From assembly GCA_963678705.1 (NCBI GenBank), contig OY783209.1:14260001-14324000 (forward strand): a stretch of DNA of 64,000 nt. Reading direction: 5' to 3'. Under the pieces are notes generated by a model. That model did not search any database, was not told the origin of the DNA, and saw only the letters and a list, made by a program, of their open reading frames with translations. Source of the stretch: Panorpa germanica. Its lineage: Eukaryota; Arthropoda; Insecta; Mecoptera; Panorpidae. Shown here one piece after another: positions 62,072-64,000 of this stretch (position 1 is its first letter; every line of letters starts with the position of its first letter). The position numbers were made by a program, and so were the translations under genes.

Positions 62072-62310
62072 AACAACAACATACTTTACTATCGAAATTA
62101 ACACAGGACAAGATTTCGAAAAATAAAATAGATAAGTGGTATCTTGACTTCCCTGAGAACAGACAACGGACAATATTATTTAGTGGTATTTGCATGCCAG
62201 GATCGTGCGACTTTAGTAAGATCTCACATTCTTCAAATAATAAAGAAGAGGAAGCTAGTACTAATCCTCAGGCACTTCATAAGGATAGATGGGCGAATGT
62301 AACTAGTGTT
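62072..62310 (+). CDS. Putative exon, NRF-domain-like (nose resistant to fluoxetine family)
   Basis: Open frame 62029-62346, bounded by a possible acceptor (TTGTTCTAG, ending 62071) and a strong donor GTT|GTAAGT at 62310/62311. It encodes KWYLDFPENRQRTILFSGIC followed by MPGSC; GICxPxSC is the signature of the secreted NRF domain found before the acyltransferase-3 membrane domain in NRF-6 proteins of nematodes and insects. The exon also has a possible N-glycosylation site (NVT, near the end). Only one Cys-containing motif is visible, so the assignment is tentative. The acceptor may lie further upstream. An old pseudogene or chance ORF is possible. Confidence 0.42.
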
Positions 62311-63569
62311 GTAAGTACGCATAAGTCGTACTTATCCTTTCTTTAATTTTAGTATAAATATTGTAATAAATAATTGTTTAAATTTAGCGCTTGTAAACAT
62401 TGACTCTGGTCTGTGGATATTTATACTATTTTAATACTGGTAATACCGTATCAGTGTTGTATGATGTAAAGTTAACAAATAAATTGTTAATATACCGATC
62501 GGTATTTCTTGTAGAACGCCAGTCTCATCAAAGGTCTCAACCGAGTCTCAACCTGAGCCTTAGTGCAATAACATTACGAGTTTTACTTCGTTCGTACAAT
62601 AACTCTAATTGTAACATCAAGTATACTACTGTAAGCACGTTTTCACTATTAATCAATTTATCACACTAGAATTTACATTTCGTTTTATATCTGGCATCTT
62701 TATTAATCTAATAAAATACTATTGTAATTAAGTATGCAGATATAATATTACAACGAATAAATGATATATTTTAATAAAAGTGTTTGTATTAATAGTATTT
62801 AAAAAGATACTAATTGTTCCTACGCTGTACGTCGCAACGAGGTTATACTTTAGACCGCTCAAGTATTCTCAAATTGCAACAATACTCCGTTTTAACAAGA
62901 ATTCTGTTAATCAGCTTAAAGAGAGTTAATTCTTATCAACGTGAGTGATTCAAGAAGGTGGATGATCGTCAACTGAAGAGTCTACTTCCAGAAACTAGCA
63001 ACACGGCGTGATGTATTAGCAAGCTGAGTAATCTCCTTCTAGAACGAGCATCAGACCTCTTTTTACAACATTGATGTCAGGTGTAACATCCGCCCTTCTA
63101 ATCAACTCACATTAAATGGTGTCAGATGTGAGGCTTGAAGAGATATTCCTACACATAAATATCCAAGAGGTACGCCCAAAATTTTTTTTCTATATATTCT
63201 ACACCTGGATGCGATTCAAGTAAATCTGGATACCACTACGCCGAACGATTATTTCCAAAAATTGCTGAAAAGTACGACTAGAACTTCATTTCATCTGTTT
63301 TTCACATAATTTTCTACAAGTATCGGCGGATGCAAAAACTACAGCCCGCTGAACCTGGAAAAAGAAATCTTTTGCCTCCCCGCGACTGGATGGATGCTTC
63401 TAGAAGACTTGGAATAATCTAAATCGATGTTGGTCGTTTGCAGAGCCCCGCACACAGCTGTGTATAGATCATAATAACTGATAAGAAAATCTTTAAGTAT
63501 AATAGAACAGTATCTTTTTTTTGTATATAATTATTACTATAAATTGATAATTATATTTTTTTTATATAT
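62311..63569. other. Probable intron or intergenic DNA, nothing assignable
   Basis: Starts at the candidate donor GTAAGT. Mostly AT-rich, with a more mixed stretch at ~62820-63440. That stretch contains TGGTGTCAGA (63118), which resembles a retroelement primer-binding site, but no LTR or pol was found beside it. The open frame at 62400-62669 has no recognisable content. Confidence 0.5.
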
Positions 63570-63825
63570 AGCAACGTTATTAATGAAGCTATCATTTTTT
63601 TTAGTATTATATTCAGTACTTTTGAATATTTGCTATAATCTAAGTATTTTTTTAGTAGCATCATTATTAACGGAGGTTATTAATTTTTTTTTTAGTATTA
63701 TATTCAATACTTTTGAATATTTGCTATAACCTAAGTATTTTTGTAGCATCATTGTTTGTCATTGAAGCTATTAATTTTTTTAGTATTATATCCAATTCTT
63801 TTGAATATTTACTATAATATTTTTT
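63570..63825. repeat. ~90-bp AT-rich tandem repeat, ~2.7 copies
   Basis: TAGTATTATATTCA(G/A)TAC and TTTTGAATATTTGCTATAA recur with TAGTATTAT starting at 63602, 63693 and 63781 (periods 91 and 88 bp). Small minus- and plus-strand ORFs here are low-complexity and not genes. Confidence 0.88.
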
Positions 63826-63872
63826 TATAATTGTTTCTACAATTATACTAATTGATGTTTTTTTTTTTTTAG

Positions 63873-64000
63873 AACAACATTTTTTTGAACGAGAGGGAAT
63901 TTTGAAAAGGAGAAGCAAAGAGCTGAATCAGTTAGATAGCAGTCTGTTCAATCAGAGAGACTACCTTCCTGTTACAACTGCAACGTCTGAGCCCCATCGG
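63873..64000 (+). CDS. Putative exon running off the window, unknown product
   Basis: A long T-tract followed by AG (63871-63872) is a strong-looking 3' splice site. Of the three frames after it, only one is open to the window end. It encodes a hydrophilic stretch beginning QHFFEREGILKRRSKELNQL after a split first codon. The other two frames stop within ~35 bases. Composition is less AT-rich than the preceding intron-like DNA. I do not recognise the protein. The split-codon phase does not match the phase-0 donor at 62310, so these would not be directly consecutive exons unless another lies between. Confidence 0.4.

Noticed and set aside
62400..62669. 89-codon plus-strand ORF
   Set aside because: No recognisable motif, no good splice borders, and a composition like the surrounding intron-like DNA.
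63724..63918. Minus-strand 64-codon ORF
   Set aside because: Low-complexity Lys/Ser/Ile peptide from AT-rich tandem repeat.

Overview
The window is eukaryotic nuclear DNA, AT-rich and almost entirely repetitive. It is most likely from an arthropod, probably an insect. The evidence is a set of R1-, Jockey-, Gypsy- and Helitron-type remnants with insect-like signatures, a decayed Polinton/adintovirus-type virus element, and putative spliced host exons at the right end. The species cannot be named from the sequence. There is no bacterial gene organisation.

Layout. (1) 1-5999 is a tandem array of a ~295-bp satellite (Satellite A), about 20 copies. (2) 6000-6589 is an unassigned, less AT-rich spacer. 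(3) 6590-11038 and 18327-39240 are arrays of a 1,586-bp satellite. Each unit carries, on the minus strand, a decayed piece of an R1-clade non-LTR reverse transcriptase, so this is a satellite built from a retrotransposon. (4) 11039-18002 interrupts that array with a virus-derived segment. It contains a small acidic protein with repeated SUMO-interaction-like motifs (+), a Cys-rich ORF (-), a broken capsid-like gene (-) split by a stray DNA polymerase fragment, an A32-type packaging ATPase (+, frameshifted) and a family B DNA polymerase with an endonuclease VII-like zinc motif (+, broken by a 112-bp tandem duplication). (5) 18005-18326 is a head-to-head inverted Satellite A fragment. (6) 39241-39440 is a 200-N assembly gap. 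(7) 39441-54857 is a second Satellite A array of a different subfamily, with higher-order structure. (8) 54862-59654 is a decayed Gypsy pol, into which a deleted Jockey element (55447-57228) inserted with a 10-bp target duplication and a poly-A tail. (9) 59655-61576 is a Helitron deletion derivative with both termini and an in-frame fusion of the Rep N-terminal region to the helicase C-terminus. (10) 61577-64000 looks like host intronic DNA with two candidate exons; one resembles the NRF (nose resistant to fluoxetine) domain.

Nearly every coding sequence is broken. The clear exception is the 129-codon acidic ORF at 12422-12811. The most notable items are the retrotransposon-derived satellite whose RT was already dead before amplification, the rearranged virus-derived cassette with its SIM-array protein, and the nested insertion history at the right. 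All family assignments are from motif recognition; no database search was possible.
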